Source of the DNA: Rhineura floridana
Lineage: Eukaryota > Chordata > Lepidosauria > Squamata > Rhineuridae
NCBI RefSeq assembly: GCF_030035675.1
Contig: NC_084489.1
Coordinates: forward strand, 19,059,501 to 19,123,500
Length of the DNA: 64,000 nt
Reading direction: 5' to 3'
This document shows positions 24,140-34,618 of this stretch, one piece after another. How positions within the stretch are numbered: position 1 is the first letter of the stretch; the number at the start of each line of letters is the position of its first letter. The translations under genes were made by a program, and so were the position numbers. The notes beneath the pieces were generated by a model, which did not search any database, had not been told where the DNA came from, and was given only the letters and a program-made list of their open reading frames with translations.

Positions 24140-26603
24140 CTTATCCTGTCCATCCCCAAAAGTCCCCCAGAAATTTCCTCACTTCCCATGGACTCCTGGA
24201 ATTGGACCCATGTTTGTGAGATAAACACCGGTTTATAATACTGGTAGGGTGAAAACAGTTGGAGAGAGGGTGTCAGAGAAAGCAAGGTGATGTGCAAAAA
24301 AAAAAAAGAGGCCCTGGAGACTTTGTTACATGCAGCTACAGCGTAGCTCATAATACAGGGGTTGCTCCATCCCTCCCCCAACAGGGAGAAGTTCTTCTGG
24401 TTTAAAGGGCCCTTGCCTATTTCAGCACTTATAGACTCCTATGGCACAGAGGAGAGACAGTAATAGTGTTGGAGCTTCTGGACTGGAGTCCTTCAAGACG
24501 AAAGGTAGCAATGTCACCTTCTCAGGCCAGATGTTAGCAGAATGGCCTCCTCTTGTGCTGGAGCTTCTGGGGCATGTGGACCACCATGGACTACTCTACA
24601 AGCAATTCCTTCTCACCCTCTGATTCTTCCTCCAAGTCCATAATCTCATCCTCAAAGAGGGGGAGTTAGACCTCAAGGTCATGATGACATCTAATCCCAG
24701 TGGGATGATGGTGGAAAGCAACAAGAGAAGCTTCAGCTGCTGCCACTGCTGTCCCCTTAGGCCCAGATGAAAAGAGTGGGCAGGAGAGCAAGCACTGGGC
24801 CTCTTTCTTGCTGCCAACAGAATGGGCTTCAGGAGGAAGTGAGCAAACAGAGAAACAGGAGAGTTGGTAGCAGTGGCAAAGGGGAGGAAGAGGAGCAGCA
24901 GCCTTTGCCATCACCCAGAAGCAATGGGGGGATTTGCTAGGCAATGGTGTCCCTGCTTGGTTGGGGGGCTCAGCAGATGCCCAGTGACACTGACTCTTGT
25001 CCTGATACCTCAGTAAAACCTAGGCCTCAGAAAGGCTCCTTAGGTTATACTAAGGAAGTAAAGATGACACAGAGACCTTGATATTTATTTTCACATTTCA
25101 TGGCTGCATGCACTTTATTCAGTGGCTAACAGGAAAAAAAAACACAGAGAAGATTTTTTTAAAAAAGGAAAGCCTCTTCTCTCCATTGACGTACTATGTT
25201 GGACTGAGATGTACAAAGCATTTGTTAAAAGCACTACTTCAGGTTGGAGGCTGTGGCACATTTAGATTTCTCTCCGTGATCAGAATGCTAACATTGTATT
25301 CTCATCACTGTCAGGCTTAATGGGCAAAATGAACCAGCCTGATGCACGACTGGTGATGTTATAGACTTTTTCTTTTCTGAAAGCGAGGCTGAAAAAGCAT
25401 GCCGGTCATTGACAAGTTGCTGTAATTGCTGAAGTTTTCAAAATGAGCAAACTTTAGCTCCCCAAGTTTTCCTGCCACAATTCCTGGGTTCTTGCCAAGA
25501 ATTTGGGTGTTATGCATCTATGGAAGAAATAGGGATGGTCCAGTTAGTAAAAACAAAACACCTTTCACTTTTGGAAGTGTCTTCAGGCACATGCATGATA
25601 TGATTTTTTAAAATCAATCAGTTAACCAATTAATCAACCAACCATTTATTGTCTAGACCATAACACTTAACAAAATAAAACTATGAAAAAAGCAAAGGTC
25701 TACAGCATTCATTTGTCCTTAAAACATTAGTAAAATAAAATCATACAGTAAAATTCTGTTGTCGTTATAACAATGTATGACATGCACATCCAAGTAAAAC
25801 GTATGTAACATCTGGAGAACTTGGTCCTAATAAAGATATTGCCGAACTGTGCTGCTGAAATACAGACAAAACAGACAGACAGAGATGTACCCAAAACCAT
25901 CCATCAGGAATTGTAAACCACTTAGAGACTATTGTAGTTTAGCAGTCTATAAATTATCTAAATAAAAAATGGCAGTAGCTTTCTCTAGCTCTGCACTAGC
26001 CCTAGCCATCTGCATTGCTATCCTCATCCTCACATTAGAGAGGATGCAAGGATATAGGGCTAAGTATGCAGGAGCAGGAGAGCTTTACAGCTCAAGGAAG
26101 AAGCCCTAATTTTTGTTTGTTCGTTTGTGTGTGTGTGTGTGTGTTGTAGAAGCAGACTCTAGAAGTGCCTTAAAGCTGTGCAATCTTAATACAGGTTTAT
26201 GAAATCATATTGAATTCATTAGGGCTTATTTCTGCTTAAGTGGATATATGATTGTAGGATTAGACAGTTTGGGGTGTTTGGCACTCTCAAACTGGGGAGC
26301 TTGAGATGCTGCATGCCATATGTGTCCAACCAAATGGTCTCTCTTATGGCACTTTATTTATTTAAAAAAATTCTACCCCATACTTTGAGGAACTTCCTCC
26401 ACAACATGGCTTACAAGCTCTTCCCCCTGCAAAAAATGTGGCTGCCAAATGAGATGAATGAGGAGGAAGCAACTCTTCCTCAGAGGAAAAGGAAATGTGT
26501 TGCTAAAGGAGGACAGCTGGATCTCTAGCAAATTATTAAACCAACAGCGGATTATTTGTAGTGCCCTTTTCCAAGAAAACAAAGGCTTATCCCATCATTT
26601 TAT
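24140..26603. other. Intergenic, no gene recognised
   Basis: Includes a GC-richer stretch at 24430-24960 of unknown nature, an L2-type tail (CCACTTAGAGACTATTGTAG) at about 25905-25970 and a (GT)n run at about 26128-26146. No supported gene. Confidence 0.5.
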
Positions 26604-28012
26604 ATCATAGAATCATAGAATAGTAGAATTGGAAGGGGCCTATAAGGTCATCAAGTCCAATCCCCTGCTCAATGCAGGAATCCAAATCAAAGCATTCCTG
26701 ACAGATATCTATCCAGCTGCCTCTCAAATGCCTCCACTACCTCTCTAGGTCATTGGTTCCATTGTTGTATGGCTCTAACAGTTAGGAAGTTTTTCCTGAT
26801 GTTCAGTAGAAATCTGGCTTCCTCCAACTTGAGCCCATTATTCTGTGTCCTGCACTCTGGGATGATCAAGAAGAGATCTTGGCCCTCCTCTGTGGCAACC
26901 TTTCAAGTACTTGAAGAGTGCTATCATATCTCCCCCCAGTCTTCTCTTCTCCAGGCTAAACATGCCCATTTCTTTCGGTCTCTCCTCATAGGGCTTGGTT
27001 TCCAGTCCCTTGATCATCCTTGTTGCCCTCCTCTGAACCTGTTTCAGTTTGTCTGCATCCTTCTTGAAGTGCGGTGACCAGAACTGGACACAGTACTCAA
27101 GATGAGGCCTAACCAGTGCTGAATAGAGAGGAACTAATATGTCACAGGATTTGGAAACTATACTTCTATTAATCCAGCCTAAAATAGCATTTGCCTTTTT
27201 TTGCAGCCACATCGCATTGTTGGCTCATATTCAGCTTGTGATCAATGACAATTCCAAGATCCTTCTCACATGTCGTATTGCTGAGCCAAGTATCCCCCAT
27301 CTTATAACTGTGCATTTGGTTTCTTTTTCCTAGGTATAGAACTTTGCATTTATCCCTGTTGAATTTCATTTTGTTGTTTTCAGCCCAATGCTCCAGCCTA
27401 TCAAGGTCCCTTTGAATTTTTTTTCTGTCTTCCACGGTATTAGCTGTGCCCTCCAATTTTGTATCATCTGCAAATTTGATATGCATGCTCTGTACCTCCT
27501 CATCCAAGTTGTTAATAAAAACGTTGAAGAGCACTGGACCCAGGACCGAGCCCTGTGGTACCCCACTGGTTACTTCCGCCCAGTTTGAGAAGGAACCATT
27601 GATAAGCACTCTTTGAGTATGATTCTAGAGCCAACTGTGGGTCCACCTGATAGTTCTTCCATCCAGCCCACATTTAGCTAGCTTGCTAATCAGAATATCA
27701 TGGGGCACTTTGTCAAAAGCTTTGCTAAAGTCGAGATATATTGTGTCACAGCATTCCCATAGTCTATAAGGGAGGTTACTCAATCAAAAAACGAGATAAG
27801 ATTAGTTTGGCAGGATTTGTTCTTCATAAATCCATGTTGGCTCCTACTAATCACTGCATTGTTTTCAAGGTGCTTACAGATTGATTGCTTTATAATCTGC
27901 TCTAGAGTTTTCCAAGGGATTGATGTTAGGCTGACTGGTCTGTAGTTCCCCGGTTCCTCCTTTTTGCCCTTTTTGAAGATAGGGACAACATTAGTTCTCC
28001 TCCAGTCATACG
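26604..28012 (-). mobile_element. CR1 LINE, 5'-truncated, minus strand
   Basis: The CR1-type 3' end (ATTCTATGATTCTATGAT on the minus strand) is at 26604. Moving right, the minus strand encodes the RT C-terminal region ([30 protein letters not shown]), then the palm (SGVPQGSVLGPVLFNVFINN, FADDTKLEG), and near 27.9 kb the start of RT (FKKGKKEEPGN-like). Frames are interrupted, and the endonuclease is missing beyond about 28012. Confidence 0.93.
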
Positions 28013-28074
28013 TTCACTTGCATTACTTTTTATAACATTGTATGCAAGACATATTTTCACACTGTGAACCATAC

Positions 28075-28215
28075 AATCATACATTTAGAAGAGACTTCAA
28101 AGGTCATCTAGACTAAACCCCTGCTGATGCAGGAAATTCACTACTACAACTACTACTACTTCTGACAAGTGGCCTTCTAGCCTCTGCCTTAAAACTGGCT
28201 TATTCTACCATGATT
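28075..28215 (-). mobile_element. Short CR1-like 3' fragment
   Basis: AATCATACATTTAGAAGAGA then AAAGGTCATCTAGACTAAAC and CCCTGCTGATGCAGG follow the CR1 3' terminal pattern. Too short to class further. Confidence 0.6.
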
Positions 28216-29370
28216 TGCTGTTTTAAAAAGAAAACACATGCTTGGATTGTCACCTAGATTTTGGATAAGAAACAGTGAATCATTCCTATTTACATTACAC
28301 TGCCCCTGGTTTACTGTTTACTTCTGAGGGCCATGCAAATCTATCACAAAAATGGAGCAGAGCATAATTAACAGTTGTCCAATTGACTATCATAGTTTTG
28401 TCCTTCAGGTTTAGGTTTAGAGGAAGCCTATTTTAAGATTTTTTTGTTATTTTCTTTGATAGATGAGCACCACCTATGACCTCCAAAGCTGCATCATGGG
28501 CTGTGAGTCAGATGTTTAAAGTTAAATAAAGTTTAGTTATAAATTCTGCTGGAGGGCAGAGTTATGTGTGCCAAGCAGCCTACCAAGGGTAGCCAGGTGT
28601 CCTCATGGGAAGTGCAGGTCATTATCCCATCACCAATCATGAGATACGTTTCAGCTGCTAGTCCAGTTGGCTTCTGGCCATGACATGAAGGTGCAACCTT
28701 TTGTATTCCAGCATTTGGGTTCAAAAGGCTTATCATTTGGCTGATTGGATGTCGATAGCGATTGTTGAATTGATGGCATTCTGTTGGCTCTGGAGTGGGT
28801 TAGGGATGTGAGACCTGATAGGACAGTTGTGTTCACATACCAGGCTATTGGCTATTCCAGGTGGAGTCATAGATGTAAATGTAATCTGGTGGATGAAATA
28901 TAGTTTTTGAATACTGAATTGCAGCTAATGGGTGTTCTGGTTCAGTGGGTTCTGGCTCATGTGGGCATTGTTGGGAATGAGATGGCAGATCAGGTGGCTA
29001 GGAAGACCTGAGAGCAGCATTTGGGCTGGCAAGTTGTTTAGAAAAGATACTAAAAGTACTATCTACATTTTGGAATTTTGGAAATTAATGTTTGCTATAC
29101 ATCTAGACACCTCTTAAGATATCACAACAAGACCTTTTTTTGGTATGTTTGGATATCACTGGATACCATTTTGCACCTTTCAAAACTGCACTGATTTTAG
29201 CCACTGATTTCAAAACTTTATATAAATTTATATAAATCTTGTTAAATAAAATTGCTTATAACCATTATTCATTTCATCAATGGTGAATATAATAGTCAAG
29301 ATTATTAGATCTACATTTTTAAAAAATGTGACCATTGACCTATTTTGTTGTTGCTGCTAAAAGAATGTAT
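28216..29370. other. Intergenic, no gene recognised
   Basis: AT-rich sequence with several 60-codon open frames and no recognisable domain or repeat. Confidence 0.5.
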
Positions 29371-30173
29371 ATTATACAACTATGAGAGTGGCTGTATACT
29401 ATAGTCAGCATGGATTTTTCGCATTCCACAATGTTAAATTGAAAATACCCCCATGACATTCTGATCCTTCCCATAGGCTCATTTCAAAACAAACCCTTAT
29501 AAAACCCTTATAAAACCTATAGGAACGCTTGCTTAATAATGCTGTACATTTTCATGGCGATATACAAATAGCAGAGAGAATTGAGAGTTCAAAGCGTAAA
29601 AAGAGAGAAAAAACATATCCCTTTTGGATTTTTTTTTTCTGTCAGAGTTCTCATAATCAGTTGAAATTAATTAAACATCAGCCATGTTTACAGAGTACCA
29701 GTAATCCTATTACTGACCTTGCCCCATCCTCTGACCTTCATCTTCTGCAGTTTAAATTTTTTTAAAAGTGCCTGCCGATTTTTAATTGATTTAAGAAATT
29801 TTGGCTTGAACTCAATGATAATGTCAGGCATGCTCAGTAAGAATGAACTGTCTGTTTTAAAAGCCAGACTCACAGCTGCTCGGCTTGCCGAATCAGGGGG
29901 CCACACCCACGCCAAACTTTGATTTCACTTTAGACAGTCATGGCTTCCCCCAGAGAATCCTGGGAAGTGTAGTTTCTGAAGGGTGCTGAGAAGAGACTCC
30001 TGTTCTCCTGACAGAGCTCCAGCGGCCAGACTGGTTTAACAGTTAGCTGCTCTGATGAGGGGAACAGGGCATCTCCTAGCAACTCCCAGCACCCACTAAC
30101 TACACTTCCCAGGATTCTTTGGGAGAAGGCATGACTGTCTAAAGTGAAATAAAGGTCTGGTGTGGATGTGGCC
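29371..30173 (-). repeat. Left arm of a large inverted repeat (flank block plus MITE)
   Basis: The block 29371-29897 is, in reverse, the sequence found to the right of MITE ends at 33613-33906 and 60346-60905. Shared landmarks on its minus strand are GTATACAGCCACTCT, GGTATTTTCAATTTAACA, CTGCAGAAGATGAAGG and CAGCTGTGAGTCTGGCTTTT. A MITE-like palindrome at 29898-30173 follows, with inverted halves around CACTTTAGACAGTCATGGCT and AACTACACTTCCCAGGATTC. The block and palindrome travel together in all three copies. Confidence 0.8.
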
Positions 30174-30186
30174 AGGGACAGCTTTA

Positions 30187-31231
30187 GTTTAAATTTGGGT
30201 AGGAGGCTACATGTGCCTGCTGTACAATAAAAAGTTGGGAGAAACACTGAAAAAGAATGATACTGTTCACAATGTTTTCCTTTTAGAAAGGGGCTTCTCC
30301 TCTGCCCAGTGCCCACCCACCCAATCTCCTGTCCTCCCCTTCCTGCCCTCCCACTCCTCTGCCCCTCCCCCAGGTCAGTTTCACCTCTCCTAAGCATGAT
30401 TGCACAGGATCAAGCCTGCCCTCCCCTCCTCCTCCCTTTCCCTCCCACTTCCTTCACCTCCCCCTCCAATCCCCTCCTTCCTCTCCCTCATGATCAGCTT
30501 TACCTATCCTAAACATGATTGCATGGGAGTAAATCCCACTGAACTCAATAAGCATGTTGTCTATAGGTACATTCTTAAACTGCAAGGTTTTTTGCCTATT
30601 AGTGATTTTCTCTGCTTTTTAATCCGGGAGGTAAGAAATTGGATCCTGTGCAAGTTTTCTGAGAATGGATTATTTGCATGCTTATTGAGTTCAGTGGGAT
30701 TTACTCCCCTGCAATCATGCTTAGGATAGGTGAAACTGACCACAGGGGATGGGGACAGGAGGAGCGGGATGGGAGCGGGAAGGAGGGCAGAATGGATCAT
30801 TTACATGTTTATTGAGTTCAGTGGGATTTACTCTTGTGCAATCATGCTTAGGTTAGGTAAAACTGACCATGGGGAGGGAGGCCTGGAGTGGACAGGGGAG
30901 GAGGAAGAAGGAAGGAGAGGAAGAAGGGAGGAGGAAGGAAGAGGAGAGGGGAAAGACAGGTCTGATCATTTGCATGCTTATTGAGTTCAGTGGGATTTAC
31001 TCCTGTGCAATCATGGCTAGGATAGCTGAAACTGACCTGCGGGAGGGGCAGGGGGAAGAGGAGGGCAAGGAGGGGAGGGGAAGATATTGGGTGGGTGGGC
31101 ACTGGGCAGAGGAGAAGCCCCTTTCCTTTCCAAAAGGAAAACATTGTGAAGAGTATCATTATTTTTCAGGGTTTCCCCCACCTTTTTATTCTAGAGCAGG
31201 CACATGTAGTCTCCCACCCAAATTTAAACCA
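30187..31231. repeat. Inverted repeat with purine/pyrimidine-rich tandem units
   Basis: The left end (TTTAAATTTGGGTAGGAGGC at about 30189) is mirrored by the right end (ending CCACCCAAATTTAAAC at about 31231). The arms match over more than 200 bp with only scattered differences. Within the right arm a unit (TTGAGTTCAGTGGGATTTAC, then GCAATCATGCTTAGG and GAAACTGACC, then a purine-rich spacer) recurs at about 30680, 30810 and 30980. Its complement occurs twice in the left arm. Confidence 0.8.
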
Positions 31232-33358
31232 TTCATTGGCGATCACTCGTGGCCGAGTAAGATTGTCTTCCAGGGTAAGGTCTTTAACAGTGGGTCCATA
31301 AGTGACTGTGGAGGCCAATTCTGGATCCACACAGCCTCCCACAGTGAGGACATAGGTTTCCAGATGGAAGATGGTCACAATGAGGATTTGCTTGACATGC
31401 CTTCCACTTATAGCTCGTTTGTCCCGTTCGCCTTGTACTTGTGCTTCTTCAAAGTCCATAGCACCTTTGATAATGGCCGACCTCCAATTGGGATGCTCAT
31501 GGGCCAAAGCTTCCCAGTTCTCGATGCTCATGTTACATTTTTTAGATTAGCTTTAAGAACATCTTTAAACCTCTTTTGCTGTCCACTGATATTCCATTTT
31601 CCATCCTGAAGTAAAGTAGCTGCTTTGGAAGACGTGATCAGGCATTTGAATAACATGGCCAGTCCAGCGAAGTTGATGTTGGAGGATCATTGTTTCAACA
31701 CTGGTGGTCTTTGCTTCTTCCAATACGCTAACATTAGTCCGCATATCTTCCCAGGTAATTTGCAGAATTTTCCAGAGGCAGCGTTGGTGGAATCTTTCAA
31801 GAAGTTGGGAGTGGTGTTTATAGATGGTTCATGTTTCACAGGCATACAGTAAGGTTGGTAATACAATGGCTTTGTAAATAAGCATTTTGGTCTCCCTGCG
31901 AATATCCCGATCCTCGAATACTCTATGCTTCATTCAGGAGAATGTGGCACTTGCAGAGCTCAGATGATGCTGAATTTCAGTGTCGATGTCAGCTTTTACA
32001 GAGAGAAGGCTGCCAAGATAAGAAAAGTGATCAACATTCTCCAGCGTCGCACTATTAACCTGGATTGATGGAGCTACATAGGGATTGGTTCGCACCTGCT
32101 GATGAAGCACTTTGGTTTTTTTGATGTTAAGTGAGAGGCCGAGCTTTTCATATGCTTCTGCAAATACATTTAAGATAGTTTGAAGATCTTCCTCTGAATG
32201 TGCAGAGACTACATTATCATCGGCATATTGAAGTTCTACGACAGAGGTTGTAATTACCTTACTTTTTGCTTTCAGCCTACTGAGATTAAAAAGCTTTCCA
32301 TCTGTTTGATATGTGATTTCCACGCCAGTGGGAAGTTTCCCCTCAACAAGGTGTAGAATCATGGCAATGAAAATAGCAAATAAGGTCGGAGCAATGACGC
32401 ATCCCTGTTTGATGCCTGATCTCACTTTGAATGGATCACTTTGAGATCCATTGTTATCCAAAATTGTTACCATCATGTTGTCATGGAGGAGTCGCAAAAT
32501 ATTCACAAATTTATCAGGGCATCCAATTTTCAGAAGGATGGTCCAGAGAGCAGTTTGATTTACTATCAAAAGCCTTAGTCAGATCAATAAACGCCATATA
32601 CAGAGGTTGGTTTTGCTCCCTGCATTTTTCTTGAAGCTGTCGTGCAGTGAAGATCATGTCCACTGTCCCCCTAGAGGGGTGCAAACCATTTTGGGATTCA
32701 GGGAGGATGTCTTCTGAGATAGGTAGGAGATGATTTGCAAGGATCGTTGCAAGGATTTTACCTGCGGTAGCTAGAAGAGAAATGCCTTGGTAGTTCCCAC
32801 AATCTGTTCTATCACCCTTCTTGAAAAGAGTAATAATTATAGCATCCCTAAAGTCTTCTGGGATCTCCTCCCTCATCCAGATTTTTTCGATGAGCTTATG
32901 AAGTTGTTGTGTAAATTCAGGCCCACCTTCTTTAAAGACTTCAGCAGGAATCCCATCAGGTCCACTAGTTTTGTTATTCTTCATTTGATTAATGGCTTTA
33001 CTGACTTCATCCAAATTAGGGCATACTGCAAGCTCATCTCTAATTGGTTGTTGCGGGATTTGCGGGAAGACCTCACCAGCCACATAAGAGTTACGATTAA
33101 GGAGGTTGTGGTAATGCTGTTTCCAACACAGTGCAATAGATTCTTTGTCCTTTAGAAGTTTGGTACCATCTATTGAGCGTAAGGGATTTGTACCATAATT
33201 TGTTGGTCCGTAGATGGCCTTTGTGGCATTAAAAAAGCCCCATCCATCATGAGCATCTGCAAAATGCTGGATTTCTTGAGCTTTCTTTATCCACCAGGCA
33301 TTCTTAAGTTCTCTAGTTCTTCTTTGGACGTCAGCCTTTGCACTGGCATAATTTTTTT
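31228..33358 (-). mobile_element. LINE of uncertain clade, 5'-truncated, minus strand
   Basis: The minus strand encodes RT: INQMKNNKTSGPDGIPAEVF, GNYQGISLLATAGKILATIL, LYMAFIDLTKAFDS (32514-33083), then KQGCVIAPTLFAIFIAMILH and LQYADDNVV (31934-32569), and a C-terminal part at 31166-31531 with NWEALAHEHPNWRSA. The frame shifts between RT blocks. It resembles APE-type LINEs such as RTE or Rex-like groups, but I cannot assign the clade. The 3' end meets the inverted-repeat arm at about 31230 and the 5' end meets a MITE at about 33360. Confidence 0.85.
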
Positions 33359-33359
33359 C

Positions 33360-33906
33360 TTAGTAGCACAGTTAGACCTTTATTTCACTTTAGGCAGTCA
33401 TGGCTTCCCCCAAAGAATCCTGGGAAGTGTAGTTAGTGAAGTTGCTAGGAGATGCTCTGTTCCTCTCACAGAGCTTCAATCAGAGCAGCTGACTGTTAAA
33501 CCACTCTGGCCACTGGAGCTCTCTCAGGGGAACAGGAGTCTCCTCTCAGCACCCTTCACAAGCTACACTTCCCAGGATTCTTTGGGGGAAGCCATGACTC
33601 TCTAAAGTGAAATAAAGGTCTGGTGTGGCCCCAATTAGGCAAGTCCAGCAGCTGTGAGTCTGGCTTTTAGAACACCAACAGTTGGTTCCTATTGAGCATG
33701 CCCAGCCTTATCATTGGGTTCAATGCTAAATTTCTTAAATTAGTTAAAAATCAGCCAGGCATGTTTAAAACTTTTAAACTGCAGAAGATGAAGGCCAGGG
33801 AAGCATTGGAATGGCATGGGGGTATTTTCAATTTAACAGTGAGGAATATGAAATATCCATGTAAGTATACAACCACTCTAGTGCCTGTGTAATATATGGA
33901 GTATCC
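33360..33906 (+). repeat. Right arm of the large inverted repeat (MITE plus flank block)
   Basis: A MITE-like palindrome at about 33366-33630 (TTTATTTCACTTTAGGCAGT to CTCTAAAGTGAAATAAAGG) is followed by the flank block ending GTATACAACCACTCTAGTGC. It is the reverse complement of 29371-30173 but lacks the internal part corresponding to about 29465-29700. Confidence 0.8.
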
Positions 33907-34099
33907 ACATAAAGAAGCAGAGACATTTGTGTAATCCATCATCGCCCTGAGAGATTAGGATGCGCGCACACAAAATACACTGGCTGATATGGGAGAGTTT
34001 GCAAAACAACACCTTGCTCACCACCCTTTACACTTTTCTCCCGGTCCCCTGCCCGAGTCCCCATTGAGCAGTCTTCGTTTACGCACACACATTCTGGTC

Positions 34100-34618
34100 C
34101 CTCGCCCTTCCTACCCCCGGCGTGACGTGTCTCCACGTTCCCCGATGAGCCAATTCTGCCCGTTAGGCTCAGGTCAGCGGAGACATTCAGCGGTAGGCAA
34201 GAATCAAAAGAGACGAGAAAGAAATGGGAAAAGGCAAATCAAAACTCTTTCCCGCCGTGTCCGCTGGGAGTTGTAGTCCCTTTCCCGGGCTTCATTTGTA
34301 TTATCTCCTAAAAGAGGACTCCATTTCCCAGGATCCTAAGGGAAGCTACTGCAATCACGTGCTCTCTTCTTGAGCGAAGGAGAGGCTAAATACGAGCTAT
34401 CGTCCATTTTGTGACCGAAGATCGCTACTGCTGCTGCTGCTTTTGCAGTTGCTGTTGCGCCCGCTTTCCCCACACCCCGAATCGGGTCTCCGCCGTCAGG
34501 GCCTCATCGGTTGTTTGCAGTTCTCTCTTCCCTCCCCCTCATTGCTGAACCTGAGAGAATCCCGGGCGAACCCAGCCGCGGCCTTTTCCCCCTGAGCAGC
34601 GTCCAGCCACAGAATCGC
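34100..34618 (+). promoter_or_regulatory. EIF1B: EIF1B CpG-rich promoter and 5' UTR
   Basis: CpG density rises sharply here against AT-rich surroundings. Visible candidate sites are a CRE-like TGACGT (34123-34128), a CCAAT (about 34148), an E-box CACGTG (34356-34361) and a TATA-like TAAATA (34387-34392). On the - strand at about 34259-34277 there is a ZNF143/THAP11-like ACTACAACTCCCAGCG, and another TTCCCAGG half at about 34325. If TAAATA is used, transcription would start near 34415-34425. No ATG occurs between about 34381 and the start codon at 34619, so there is no upstream ORF in the inferred leader. The start site is inferred, not seen. The CpG content also allows divergent transcription, for which there is no direct evidence. 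Confidence 0.75.

Noticed and set aside
31934-33083. Possible host gene with reverse-transcriptase similarity
   Set aside because: Two frames of one 5'-truncated LINE; no introns or promoter.
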